Numbered from the stretch's first letter, positions 43,055 through 51,907 are shown. The stretch: DNA of 64,000 nt from Nostoc sp. UHCC 0702 (GCA_017164015.1 CP071065.1:2012501-2076500), one strand, 5' to 3'. A program made the numbers and translations. Notes: generated from the sequence alone by a model not told the origin.

Positions 43055-43543
43055 CTAGTTTCCTGGTAATTTTTCATGAGGACTACGTTTAACAGAAAGT
43101 TTGAGCAGTTTTATTGTTTCTGCTACTAACTGCTCCACTTTAGAAGGCTTTTGGATATAAGTTTGAAACCCAGAAGCAAGAGCCTTCTTATGTGCCTTAG
43201 CTTCAGGATTGCCACTAAAAGCGATCGCGGGGATTTCTCTTTTTTTTAAAGAGGTAAGTGTTCTGACTTTCCGTATTAACCAATAGCCATTTTCTCCTGG
43301 CATATTAATGTCGCTAATTAAGAGATCCAGTTGAAATTGCTCAATTAACTCAAATGCTTCTAAGGCATTGTCTGCCACCATTACCTTACTTCCATAAATT
43401 TCAAAAATCTCGCTAATGAAAAACCGCATATTATCATCATCGTCCACTACCAGAATTGTCAATCCTTTAAAAATATCTAAGTCTCTTGTCTCGTCTTCAA
43501 AATTTGTACTCTCAAAGTTATTTGGCACACATATTTTACTCAT
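43055..43543 (-). CDS. Single-domain response regulator
   Basis: 162 residues, one CheY-like receiver domain. The acidic pocket is VVDDDD (34-37), the phospho-acceptor is Asp78 in LLISDINMPG, the Ser/Thr switch is in AIAFSG, and the Lys is in YIQKPSK. There is no output domain; the N-terminal 25 residues are polar. It probably relays phosphate from an unlinked histidine kinase. It lies just downstream of a second receiver protein (43581) on the same strand, with 37 bp between them, so the two are likely co-transcribed. Confidence 0.92.
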   Translation of the reverse strand: MSKICVPNNFESTNFEDETRDLDIFKGLTILVVDDDDNMRFFISEIFEIYGSKVMVADNALEAFELIEQFQLDLLISDINMPGENGYWLIRKVRTLTSLKKREIPAIAFSGNPEAKAHKKALASGFQTYIQKPSKVEQLVAETIKLLKLSVKRSPHEKLPGN

Positions 43544-43580
43544 AATTTTTAGTCCAAGCTAAAATTTTGATGTCTGTTAA

Positions 43581-44063
43581 TCAGCTACCAACTACTGCCA
43601 TGTCATTAATACATCGGTGTTTTGCTTTGTCAGCTAATGAATTATTTCTGCTAGACTGTACTAGGTTAACTATCATGTCAACTAATTGATCCAGGTCAAT
43701 TGGTTTGAGTAGATATCCTTCAAACTCTATCTCTGGAATTTGCTCAATAGTACCTGTGGTACAGGTTGAAGTCACAATAATTGGAATATGATTCCTATTA
43801 TCTGCTTCCTTAGCTGTCAATTGATTGAGTAAAGCATAGACACTTTCACCTAAAAATCTAATTTCACAGATTAGGATGTTGGGGACGAACCAAGTCAGGA
43901 TTTCTAAAGCTTCCTTTATAGAGCCAGCTGTCATCACATTTGCGCCAAAATGTTCGAGAAAGATGCTATATAGCACTCCACTATTAAGATCGTTGTCTAC
44001 AACGAGTACTTGCACATCTTTGAGTATCCCAACTTTGGAAGGAGAGGCAATAGTTAAATTCAT
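43581..44063 (-). CDS. Receiver-like protein with Glu in place of the phospho-acceptor Asp
   Basis: 160 residues, one receiver fold: VVDND (21-25), the beta-3 strand ILICEIRFLG where Glu67 replaces the Asp, the switch IIVTST and Lys in YLLKPID. It cannot be phosphorylated at the normal site; Glu may mimic the active state or the domain may be a constitutive partner. It is upstream of the canonical regulator at 43055 in the same direction. Confidence 0.88.
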   Translation of the reverse strand: MNLTIASPSKVGILKDVQVLVVDNDLNSGVLYSIFLEHFGANVMTAGSIKEALEILTWFVPNILICEIRFLGESVYALLNQLTAKEADNRNHIPIIVTSTCTTGTIEQIPEIEFEGYLLKPIDLDQLVDMIVNLVQSSRNNSLADKAKHRCINDMAVVGS

Positions 44064-44314
44064 AACAAAACCTGTGATTAAGATTTTCAGTGGAAAGCGG
44101 GATAAAAAAAACCGTAACTACAAAGGAGCTAAATAACCGTGTAGTCGAATCAAAAGTAAGAGAGAATCACTTAAATGGTTCAGATGAAACATTCTGCTCC
44201 TGTACTATGATTTGGTGTTGTTTGAGTTTGTGAATTAGTTGATTAACTACGACACAAAACTTATTAAAGTTTCTTTTTGCAATACAAACTTCTTTGAAGA
44301 ATCAACCAAAAGAG

Positions 44315-46627
44315 CTATTGCCATTCCCTCTCCTCAAGTTCTTTTTGAGGCAATAGTAAGGTGGCTTCAATTTCTTGTCTGATAGCAGCCGTCACCTCAC
44401 AATTGCTATGCAGGCAATCGAGTAGTAGTTGATTGGCATCGTAATAGCGTTGCAGCACTTGCTGTTGTTCAGCACTAAACTGCCACTGGTGGTTAATATT
44501 GCGATAGTTCATCACCGTCATCTTTAACTGTTCAGCCCAGGCTGCATAGCTCGTCTGTAACCATAGCCGAAACCTTTCTTGATTTTGACGAGAATTTGGC
44601 AATTGCTCAGAGAGTTGTTGCAGGGATTTATGGAGTCCAACATCCAGAACAATACCCAAAATGTTCGACAGAGCATCTCCACAGACGTGGAAGTGGGCAA
44701 AGTCTTGGCTCTGATCAATTGCACACTCTAGCAGCAGGTTATCCAAGGCTGCATCGAGAAACATCCCCTGGTCAAGGCTGCTGGCTAAGGCAAAGTGAGG
44801 AGCTACATGAGGAGTCCGACTCAAGGCCAGGTAAAATGCTCGAACTGTGGCATCTTTTGATTGGGTGGGAATAGTGCGAGATTTTTGGCTAGCCCAGGTC
44901 AAAAACTCTTGTAGATAAGGGTCTTGGGAAACCAGTGCATCAATCTGTTGCTTCATCAACTGTACCAAAGAATCTGCACTCCGGAGCATGGTAGCCGTTA
45001 ACAAGAAGATTTCGCGCCAGTGCGGGTCAGTGATATGACTGACTAGTCCAGAGAGCGCTTGCTCAAATGCTTGTAGGTTATGGCTGGCAACGATTTTTCT
45101 AGCTGTGAAGTATTCTTGAAATGCCAGATAGGAGAAGGAGAAAATTCCCCGCGCTCTTTCTGCTAGTAGTCCATGTTGCGCCTCAATTGCTTTCAGCGCC
45201 GCTTCACTTTCTATTTGCAGTTCATCTGCATCCATCGGGACGTTGGTCAAGTTTTGAATATAGTCACCAATATATTGCTCAACGATGCGTTGCTCAAAGA
45301 AGTACTGACCTTGCTCAAATGTCGCTGCTGCAATCTGGCTCAAGAATTTGAGCTTTTGTGGTAATAAAAACCCTCGGTAAACCTCATCCCGTTCAACGCC
45401 TTTGGCTTCATCCCATTTACCCAAAAGCAGGTCTAGACCTTGCTTATAAAAGTCAGTGCGCTTAGTCGGAAATTTTTCTTGACCATGAAATACCCAGCAG
45501 GCAAGATGCAGAAATAGAGGTGTGACGACGAGTTGGCGAAATTGCCAGTTTTCATCTAAGTCTAGTTTCTGAATGAACTCAACGGACTGGGTCTGACCAT
45601 CTTCAGTGTTGGTCTTGGTAAAGGCCACAAACCATTTTTGAGCGAAGGCTCGGATTTGTTCTGAGGTAAATGGGGCAATCTCAACATCGCTAAAGCCTCG
45701 CAGTCTCAGTCTTTGAGCTGCTGTTCGACAGGTAGCCACCAACTGATTTCTGTGATATTTATCTGAAAATCTGCGAATTTCGCTTAAGACAGCATTGCTT
45801 TGTTGGTTAAGAACTTCATCCATGCCATCAAGCAATAGTAATACTCTGCCTGCATTTAGTAAGGTTTCTATGACTGAGGCATCGAAAATGCCAGAGGTGA
45901 GGAATTCCTGGCAGATGTAGTTTAATAGGCTGAATTCGTTGGTAATCTTAGACTCCTGGGCAAAATTTCTCAGTGTGATGAAGATTGGCACCTGATTCGC
46001 CGCAAATGCACCTTGGTTACACTGAATGGCGAGATGTTGCAAAAAGGTGGTTTTACCTACGCCTGGTTTACCTAGCACCCTCAGCTTGGAGTATATTTCA
46101 ACTGCTTGTATACCAGGTATCTGTTTCTGCTCTACCTCACCTAAGCCAAAACGGTCAAATTCTTTTGGATCAAGGTTTTGTAGCTCAGTAATTTCTAACG
46201 ACTGAAAACTGGCAATTGCCTCCAAAATATTCACATCTATATATATGTCATTAATCGCAACCGGACGGCTGATGTCCAATAACTGCAAAATGCCGCACTG
46301 GTCTTGAATTTTGTCGAAGCGTTGCGATCGCACTTGTTGCACTAACGCATCAATTTCTAGGACAGAGGGCTGGGTGAATTCTTCTCGGTCAATAAATTCT
46401 GCCGGAGGATCAATAGCAATCTCTCGCCAATTGAGTGATAACACCGAACAAATTTCAATAAATGTCAGACGTTCAATCGGTCGTCCACTAAAAAACCGCC
46501 AAATGGGTTGTCGAGTTTTTAAGTTGACTTCTATTGCTAGATTTTCTTGAGTCCAACCTGTGCGGGCAAACGCTTTTTTAGCCTGTTGAATCCCAATAGA
46601 TGATGCTTGGAGCGATCGCTTGACCAT
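44315..46627 (-). CDS. HTH-NACHT NTPase (bacterial NLR-like, predicted antiphage)
   Basis: 770 residues. An N-terminal helix-turn-helix-like region (GWTQENLAIEVNLKTRQPIW, about 25-44) is followed by the NACHT NTPase: Walker A GKPGVGKT (186-193), Walker B LLLLDGMDEV (Asp267 and Asp270), TCRTAAQRLR sensor, and winged-helix part. The C-terminal 250 residues are helical, with a His/Cys-containing segment (FAHFHVCGDALSNIL), resembling C-terminal regions of cyanobacterial NACHT proteins. Bacterial NACHT proteins are known antiphage systems. No separate effector gene is adjacent, so this would be a one-gene system. The ATG at 46627 is well placed. Confidence 0.88.
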   Translation of the reverse strand: MVKRSLQASSIGIQQAKKAFARTGWTQENLAIEVNLKTRQPIWRFFSGRPIERLTFIEICSVLSLNWREIAIDPPAEFIDREEFTQPSVLEIDALVQQVRSQRFDKIQDQCGILQLLDISRPVAINDIYIDVNILEAIASFQSLEITELQNLDPKEFDRFGLGEVEQKQIPGIQAVEIYSKLRVLGKPGVGKTTFLQHLAIQCNQGAFAANQVPIFITLRNFAQESKITNEFSLLNYICQEFLTSGIFDASVIETLLNAGRVLLLLDGMDEVLNQQSNAVLSEIRRFSDKYHRNQLVATCRTAAQRLRLRGFSDVEIAPFTSEQIRAFAQKWFVAFTKTNTEDGQTQSVEFIQKLDLDENWQFRQLVVTPLFLHLACWVFHGQEKFPTKRTDFYKQGLDLLLGKWDEAKGVERDEVYRGFLLPQKLKFLSQIAAATFEQGQYFFEQRIVEQYIGDYIQNLTNVPMDADELQIESEAALKAIEAQHGLLAERARGIFSFSYLAFQEYFTARKIVASHNLQAFEQALSGLVSHITDPHWREIFLLTATMLRSADSLVQLMKQQIDALVSQDPYLQEFLTWASQKSRTIPTQSKDATVRAFYLALSRTPHVAPHFALASSLDQGMFLDAALDNLLLECAIDQSQDFAHFHVCGDALSNILGIVLDVGLHKSLQQLSEQLPNSRQNQERFRLWLQTSYAAWAEQLKMTVMNYRNINHQWQFSAEQQQVLQRYYDANQLLLDCLHSNCEVTAAIRQEIEATLLLPQKELEEREWQ

Positions 46628-46779
46628 GAGGCAAAAACCATGCTCCTCAAATCAAATAATTTTAACTTTTATTACTAACTACAATTTTATCGTTTTTTAT
46701 GTGATAACAACATTATGCCCGCTTAAACTTATACAAAATGCAACAGTATACTTTAATATTTTTTAATTTTTTTAACAAA

Positions 46780-46818
46780 CTCAAACGTTATACATTCATC
46801 TTATACATCTCAAACGTT
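46780..46818. promoter_or_regulatory. Direct repeats upstream of the NACHT gene
   Basis: ctcaaacgtt occurs at 46780-46789 and 46809-46818 with ttatacat beside each. The region lies about 150-190 bp before the NACHT start. It could be an operator for the protein's own HTH or another regulator; this is inference. Confidence 0.35.
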
Positions 46819-46875
46819 GGTAAGACTTGATTTCAAACAGGGATATGTAATGCTACATCAGAACACAACAAAAAC

Positions 46876-46985
46876 TTATACCGTTTCACTTAAAAATGAT
46901 ACAAATAGGTTGGTAGGGACGCACAGCCGTGCGTGTACCCCTAGGAAAAATCTATATTTATCATTATTTTCGTGAAATGGTATTA
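46876..46985. repeat. MITE-like element, 110 bp (ttataccgtttcac family)
   Basis: Left end ttataccgtttcac and right end gtgaaatggtatta, with matching inner bases aaatgata / tatcatt. The core has a gcacgcacagccgtgcgtgt-type palindrome (about 46919-46936). Confidence 0.75.
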
Positions 46986-47282
46986 CTTATGAATGCTCAC
47001 TGTCTGTCTGAAATATTGGTAAAAGTCAAACTAAACCTCATCCATCTTGAAAAGTGGAGTATCCATTGAAAACATATTACTGTGAACAATTGGGTGTATA
47101 GCAGTCCTAAATCATTCGTGAGAATGTAACCCCCCTGTAGTCCTACACCAGATGCGTGGCTGTCGGTAGAGCCTTCCCCCAGACGCTCATTCGTGTAGCG
47201 TCTCTCCTTGGGAGAAAACTCGCACAACGCTTGCGCTAACGGCAAAAAGCGCAGCCACGGCGGTGAAGCAGAGCATTAATTA

Positions 47283-47615
47283 TACTGAGTTTTTTCAAAA
47301 ATCAAATAGGATTGCTATAGTTGTTACGCAAATCTCTCAAGCATTAAACAGGCATTTCCTGATAACAGTGGCTACAACGCCAATAAATTTCCTGTGAGCG
47401 GACGTGACGGAGTAAAGTGCATGAACAGCAAAGGCAAGTATGTCTCATCATCATAGATTGCCTAATTGTTGGGCATATAATTCGTTGGTTGCGACCAATA
47501 AGTAGCCCTTGAGGTAATCGTACCTCACCGATTAATAAAGCCAGCATTTTCTTATTTCCTTGAAAATTGGTATTTTAGATAGCACTCCTATTTGATTTTT
47601 GAAAAAGACTCAGTA
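47283..47615. mobile_element. Inverted-repeat-bounded cassette with a zinc-ribbon ORF
   Basis: 36-38 bp near-perfect inverted repeats (47283-47318 and 47578-47615; core ttttcaaaaatcaaatagga) enclose 259 bp that hold one ORF on the minus strand. There are two differences and one gap between the arms. It is either a non-autonomous mobile unit carrying a gene or a coincidental pair of dispersed repeats. No transposase is present. Confidence 0.6.
47344..47547 (-). CDS. Small zinc-ribbon protein
   Basis: 67 residues from ATG 47547. The C-terminal half holds two CxxC pairs: CLCCSCTLLRHVRSQEIYWR and CSHCYQEMPV, a compact zinc-ribbon. I recall similar 'CxxC..LLRHxRxxxxYWxCxxCxQEMP' segments in other cyanobacteria, without a role. 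The first half is basic and hydrophobic. It is enclosed by the inverted repeats listed for 47283-47615. Confidence 0.6.
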   Translation of the reverse strand: MLALLIGEVRLPQGLLIGRNQRIICPTIRQSMMMRHTCLCCSCTLLRHVRSQEIYWRCSHCYQEMPV

Positions 47616-47856
47616 CACATCTATCCCTTTTTCCTGTTCCCTGTTCCCTTCACACGCAAGTAAATTCAGGAATCAAACCGGATTGCTGTATTATCTTAAG
47701 TATAAATCATCTTGACATAACAATTTCTACTTTGATATGGTTTTTGGTTCAAATTTTATGCTATGCTAGATAGGCATTCTAAAATGTTAAACAAATCAGG
47801 CGTAGCAGTATATTTTATTTTAGCTAAGCCAATTTATTGATAAGGTTGAGTAGAAA

Positions 47857-48066
47857 TTGAAAATTAAAGCGTTGGATATCAAAGCTGGTGATCGCATCGT
47901 TGCCTACTGCAAGAACAAAAGGCAAATCTGCAAAGTCAAAGAAATTTTAGATCCGGGTCAGAGCAATATCACTCTTTCAGTATTCACAACTGAATATTAC
48001 CGTGGCTGCTCAGTCTCATCTGTAATTAGGTTTCAATTGGATGCTTTAGTTGAACTAGTAAGCTAG
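47857..48066 (+). CDS. Small conserved protein, unknown function
   Basis: 69 residues from a TTG (KIKALDIKAGDRIVAYCKNK). It reads as a small beta-barrel-like domain ('aGDrI...kVkeI.dpg'), typical of short cyanobacterial proteins. The TTG start has a weak upstream aggttgag. It is 283 bp before the hydroxy-acid oxidase gene, same strand. Confidence 0.5.
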   Translation: MKIKALDIKAGDRIVAYCKNKRQICKVKEILDPGQSNITLSVFTTEYYRGCSVSSVIRFQLDALVELVS

Positions 48067-48349
48067 CGACTGTGTCCAACTTCGCCAAAATCGTCAGCTG
48101 GATGTAAGTGAAGACGATTTGGGGATGAAATTTTTCAGTGACGTATCCGTAGTCATAGCCTTAGATATCATACGTTCAATCTGGCAACAAAGATGAGTTT
48201 GCCAACTGAGAGTTTTGTCAGATGAGCAGATGCAGAATATCAGCAAAGCCTTAGCATCAATATTGTGAATTGCGATCGCAGTCTGACAAAGCGGTTTATC
48301 ATAACTCTGGTCTGATAAAAAACCATTGTTTAATTCCACAACCGCCACC

Positions 48350-49477
48350 ATGACAGATGTTTCAAACAACAATCGCTTCCAACCAATTAATCTATTTGAA
48401 TACGAACAGCTAGCGAAACAGCATTTATCTCAAATGGCCTATGATTACTACAGCAGTGGCGCTTGGGATGAAGTGACATTGCAAGATAATCGTGCTGCCT
48501 TTGAGCGCATCAAGCTGCGACCTCGGATGTTAGTAGATGTGAGCGATCGCAACCTCAGCACCTCTATTTTAGGGCAACCTCTGCAAATGCCCTTGCTAAT
48601 TGCACCGATGGCTTTTCAATGTCTAGCTCATCCAGAGGGTGAAGTGGCCACAGCACTAGCTGCGGCATCAGCAGGTATAGGCATGGTATTGAGTACAATG
48701 GCTACTAAAAGCATTGAAGAAGTAGCGGCTGTATGTGACAAACAAAATGCTTTACAGTGGTTTCAGCTTTACATCCACAAAGACCAGGGTTTAACTCGTG
48801 CTTTAGTAGAAAGGGCTGATGCAGCAGGCTACAAAGCTTTGTGTCTGACTGTAGATGCACCTATATTAGGACAACGAGAACGCGATCGGCGTAACGAGTT
48901 TGCTTTACCACCAGGTTTGCATCCGGCTAATCTTGCAACTATCTCAGGTTTAGATATTGACCACCAAAAAGGCGAATCGGGATTATTTACTTATTTTGCC
49001 GAGCAACTCAACCCAGCAGTAACTTGGCGAGACTTGGAATGGTTGCAGTCTTTGTCTTCGCTACCTTTGGTAATTAAAGGAATTTTACGGGACGATGATG
49101 CTGTACGAGCTGTCGAGTGTGGAGCCAAAGCAATTATTGTTTCCAATCATGGTGGTAGACAACTTGATGGTGCGATCGCGTCAATAGAAGCCCTAGCTGA
49201 AATAGTAGCAGCAGTAGATGGTAAAGCAGAAGTACTTCTAGATGGAGGTATCCGCCGAGGCACAGATATTTTGAAAGCCCTAGCATTAGGAGCAAAAGCA
49301 GTACTCATCGGGCGGCCTGTTTTGTGGGGACTGGCAGACAGAGGACAAGCTGGTGTATCTCATGTCATATCCTTGCTACAAGACGAGTTTAGTGTCGCAA
49401 TGGCTCTGTGTGGCTGTATTCAGCTACAAGATATTGACTCTAGTTTGGTCAAATCAGTCAATTTTGCCAGTAAATAG
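48350..49477 (+). CDS. FMN-dependent alpha-hydroxy-acid oxidase (lactate/glycolate oxidase type)
   Basis: 375 residues from ATG 48350. The TIM-barrel FMN enzyme motif SNHGGRQLDG near residue 265 contains the catalytic His and the substrate-binding Arg, and LDGGIRRGTDILKALALGAK lies in the FMN phosphate loop. YDYYSSGAWDEVTL near the start carries the active-site Tyr. It oxidises L-2-hydroxy acids with O2, producing H2O2; in Nostoc-type cyanobacteria the homologue prefers lactate. Which substrate applies here cannot be told by eye. Confidence 0.93.
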   Translation: MTDVSNNNRFQPINLFEYEQLAKQHLSQMAYDYYSSGAWDEVTLQDNRAAFERIKLRPRMLVDVSDRNLSTSILGQPLQMPLLIAPMAFQCLAHPEGEVATALAAASAGIGMVLSTMATKSIEEVAAVCDKQNALQWFQLYIHKDQGLTRALVERADAAGYKALCLTVDAPILGQRERDRRNEFALPPGLHPANLATISGLDIDHQKGESGLFTYFAEQLNPAVTWRDLEWLQSLSSLPLVIKGILRDDDAVRAVECGAKAIIVSNHGGRQLDGAIASIEALAEIVAAVDGKAEVLLDGGIRRGTDILKALALGAKAVLIGRPVLWGLADRGQAGVSHVISLLQDEFSVAMALCGCIQLQDIDSSLVKSVNFASK

Positions 49478-49632
49478 CCAAAAGTAGCTAAAAAACTGGT
49501 ATTTGCCGTTATATTCGGTAAATTAACAGATGCGGTCAGAAAATTACATTCCCCCAAAAAATTCTGGATAAAAAATTATTAACCCTTGTCAAAAACTCAT
49601 TAAATAGAGTATGATAGGAAAGTTGCACCCAA

Positions 49633-49716
49633 GGGCGGGTGGCGAAACTGGTAGACGCACCACACTCAAAATGTGGCGACCTTGCGGTCATAGGAGTTCG
49701 ATTCTCCTCCTGCCCA
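49633..49716 (+). tRNA. tRNA-Leu (anticodon CAA)
   Basis: 84 nt. The acceptor GGGCGGG pairs with CCTGCCC, the D-arm contains GGCGAAACTGGTAGACGC, the anticodon loop is CTCAAAA within CCACA/TGTGG, and a long variable arm and T-arm AGTTCGATTCT follow. CCA is not encoded. Confidence 0.97.
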
Positions 49717-49730
49717 CTACTAAAACCATA

Positions 49731-49982
49731 AAGAAAAATTTTACCATCGGTGACAGATTAGCGCTGATAGTGATTGAGCATCTGCTTTCAAATAGATGAG
49801 TGTCATCTGTTTGTGGTGCTTTACTTCAGATATTTAAACAAGGCGTTTCAATTGTATATAGAGATTTAGGTCGTTGCCCTAATGGTAGAAGTATAGGTAA
49901 TGAACTTTTGAAAAATATAATTTGGCAAGGACGCAATCAATCAATGCACATGGTATTAGAGAGGGTTGATAAGTTGGAGTAA
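49731..49982 (+). pseudogene. Short gene remnant with in-frame stop
   Basis: One frame reads KNFTIGDRLALIVIEHLLSN, TGA, then VSSVCGALLQIFKQGVSIVY and RDLGRCPNGRSIGNELLKNI before a stop at 49982. The sequence looks coding on both sides of the TGA. I do not recognise the family. Either a pseudogene or an N-terminal remnant plus a 60-residue ORF from GTG 49800. Confidence 0.45.
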
Positions 49983-50067
49983 AGATTACAATCACGGTTG
50001 TTTGCTATATTCAAGGAAATGGCAGGTAATTAAATTGTTTATTTAATTGAACGCAGGAGATTAGACT

Positions 50068-50292
50068 ATGCAGATGGAAGTAGTAGAATTTCAAGGTATC
50101 GTCAAAGATGGTGTAATTCAAATTCCCGAAATCTATCAAGAAGAACTTAATGGAGAGTCTGTCAAAGTAATTGTCATGAAAAAAGTCAAAAAAACAGCAG
50201 CAGTAGATATTATTGCTGAACTCATGGAGCATCCAGTTGAGTTTGAATGGCCCCCTTTGAAACGAGAAGAAATTTATGACCGCAAGTTATAA
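50068..50292 (+). CDS. Antitoxin-like protein of a PIN toxin pair
   Basis: 74 residues from ATG 50068 with ribosome site aggag. The N-terminus (VVEFQGIVKDGVIQIPEIYQ) is a short AbrB/DUF-type beta segment common in cyanobacterial antitoxins; the acidic C-terminus (MEHPVEFEWPPLKREEIYD) probably binds and blocks the toxin. It overlaps the PIN-domain gene by 17 bp, the standard antitoxin-first arrangement. Confidence 0.8.
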   Translation: MQMEVVEFQGIVKDGVIQIPEIYQEELNGESVKVIVMKKVKKTAAVDIIAELMEHPVEFEWPPLKREEIYDRKL

Positions 50293-50704
50293 AAATGGCT
50301 ATTTTATAGATTCTAATATTTGGATTTATGCTTTAGCAAATAATCAAGATATTAACAAACGCAATATAGCTTGTCAGCTAGTTGATGCTGAAGGAGTAAT
50401 CATTAGCACGCAAGTGATCAATGAAGTATGTCTAAATTTAATTAAAAAATCTTCTTTCACTGAACAACAAATAATACAGTTAATAGAGGCATTTTATAAA
50501 GGTTGCCACATTATTACATTTAATCGTGATATTTTTGTGAACTCTTCCAATCTCCGCAGTCGATATCATTTCTCTTTTTGGGATAGTTTAATTATCGCTT
50601 GTGCTTTAGCCGCAGGAGCAAATATTCTCTATTCTGAAGATATGCAGGATGGGTTAGTGGTAGATAATCAACTAGAAATTGTGAATCCTTTTAAAGAACG
50701 ATAG
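50276..50704 (+). CDS. PIN-domain toxin (VapC-like ribonuclease)
   Basis: 142 residues. The acidic active site is complete: Asp12 in FIDSNIWIYAL, Glu50 in QVINEVCLN, Asp103 in FWDSLIIACAL and Asp122 in YSEDMQDG. PIN toxins cleave tRNA or rRNA when free of antitoxin. The gene overlaps the antitoxin gene, so the two are translationally coupled. Confidence 0.9.
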   Translation: MTASYKNGYFIDSNIWIYALANNQDINKRNIACQLVDAEGVIISTQVINEVCLNLIKKSSFTEQQIIQLIEAFYKGCHIITFNRDIFVNSSNLRSRYHFSFWDSLIIACALAAGANILYSEDMQDGLVVDNQLEIVNPFKER

Positions 50705-50743
50705 GTAATTGTTAAAAGTTACTAATAATTACGAGGTAGAAGG

Positions 50744-51358
50744 ATGGCTTACAGTGATTTCAGCCTTGCAAAAGTGAAAAATGATTTTGGCTTGACTTTA
50801 GACGAAAGCCGTAGTTTATTTGTTGATACCAAACCAGTATTACCATCTGCAACTTTAAAAACTCTTCTTAGTGATTACATTCCCTTAGCCATATCTATTT
50901 CTACCGAAAAAGCTAGGTCTGAATTTTTAATTGCGCCAATTTTAGCCGAAGTTAGACGATTATTAAATAACCAAATTTCTCTATTTTCGGGTAACGAATT
51001 TAATGTTGATGCCCAAAGAGGTTTACAAGGATTTTGTGATTATATTATGAGCGGTTCTAAAGAGCAATTATATATTACTGCTCCGGTAACTATTATATTT
51101 GAAGCTAAAAAAGAAGATATTATTGGCGGTCTTGGTCAATGTGTAGCTGCGATGGTTGCAGCGCAGTTATTTAATCAAAGCAAAGGTAACGAAATTGAGC
51201 GCATTTATGGTTCTGTGACTACTGGAACTAGCTGGAAATTTTTATTTTTAGAAGGCTCGGTTGTTTATATTGATGAAATTGAATATTATATCAAAGAAGT
51301 TGATAAGATTTTAGGAATTTTGCTGCAACCTTTCCAGCCTGTGTTGTCTACTGTTTGA
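50744..51358 (+). CDS. Predicted PD-(D/E)XK-like nuclease, conserved in cyanobacteria
   Basis: 204 residues. The segment VTIIFEAKKEDIIGGLGQCV has the E-x-K core of PD-(D/E)XK nucleases followed by the G-x-x-Q-C helix, and an acidic residue upstream (FNVDAQRGLQGFCDYIM) could complete the metal site. It is 39 bp after the PIN toxin, same direction, and has its own ribosome site (gaggtag). It could be a defence-related or repair protein; function not established. Confidence 0.65.
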   Translation: MAYSDFSLAKVKNDFGLTLDESRSLFVDTKPVLPSATLKTLLSDYIPLAISISTEKARSEFLIAPILAEVRRLLNNQISLFSGNEFNVDAQRGLQGFCDYIMSGSKEQLYITAPVTIIFEAKKEDIIGGLGQCVAAMVAAQLFNQSKGNEIERIYGSVTTGTSWKFLFLEGSVVYIDEIEYYIKEVDKILGILLQPFQPVLSTV

Positions 51359-51436
51359 TTCTGAAGATAGAAACGTTCTCAGAGCAAATGCTGGCTTTTG
51401 GCCCCACTAACGCCCCAAAAAACACATTTTAATGGT

Positions 51437-51442
51437 TATAAT
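51437..51442 (+). promoter_or_regulatory. Candidate -10 element of a small transcription unit
   Basis: TATAAT at 51437-51442. A matching -35 is not obvious. A rho-independent terminator lies about 230 bp downstream. Confidence 0.4.
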
Positions 51443-51511
51443 ATATAGATAGCCCAAAAGGCTTGCAAAACTAGGGTTTTATTGACGACAAACAATTACT
51501 CACTGTACATT

Positions 51512-51841
51512 ATGCGACTGAAAAGATGGGAATCTCCCCGCCGGGAAGGGAGAAATGATAAAGGCAAAGGCGGTTCAGCAAGAAAGCGACAACTCAAAAA
51601 ACAAAGGCAGATGCTGCGCCAGAGATTAAAAGAAGGCAACAGTCCAGAAAGCAACCAAAATCAAGAAAGGGGAAGACAAAAATATCTTCCCCTTTTTTTA
51701 TTATGGGCAATAAATAAGCTGGTAGGCTGTGTTGTGATGCAGCGTAACGCACTATCACTGATTTTTGGTGCGTTAGGACGTTCTGTCTATAAGGCACGCT
51801 ACCATATTAAATCTGATGTTTTCAGCTTCGCTCGAAGTTGA
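51512..51841 (+). CDS. Small basic ORF or non-coding transcript
   Basis: From ATG 51512 the first 55 residues are very basic (MRLKRWESPRREGRNDKGKG, KRQLKKQRQMLRQRLKEG). The frame then reads straight through a strong terminator (51669-51699) into repeat DNA (gtgatgcagcgtaacgcac type). A real protein ending beyond its own terminator is unlikely. The unit may be an RNA, or a short basic protein whose stop has been lost. Confidence 0.3.
   Translation: MRLKRWESPRREGRNDKGKGGSARKRQLKKQRQMLRQRLKEGNSPESNQNQERGRQKYLPLFLLWAINKLVGCVVMQRNALSLIFGALGRSVYKARYHIKSDVFSFARS
51669..51699 (+). terminator. Rho-independent terminator
   Basis: ggggaaga, loop caaaaata, tcttcccc, then seven T. Strong and canonical. 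Confidence 0.88.
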
Positions 51842-51907
51842 TTGTACTTAAATTTTCCCTAAAATTAAATTTATTGTTACTTTTAAACACCTCTAATTAC
51901 GAATTAA

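Noticed and set aside
48094..48372. A 92-residue minus-strand ORF upstream of the hydroxy-acid oxidase
   Set aside because: It overlaps the start of the oxidase gene on the other strand and shows no domain or ribosome site; most likely a chance frame.
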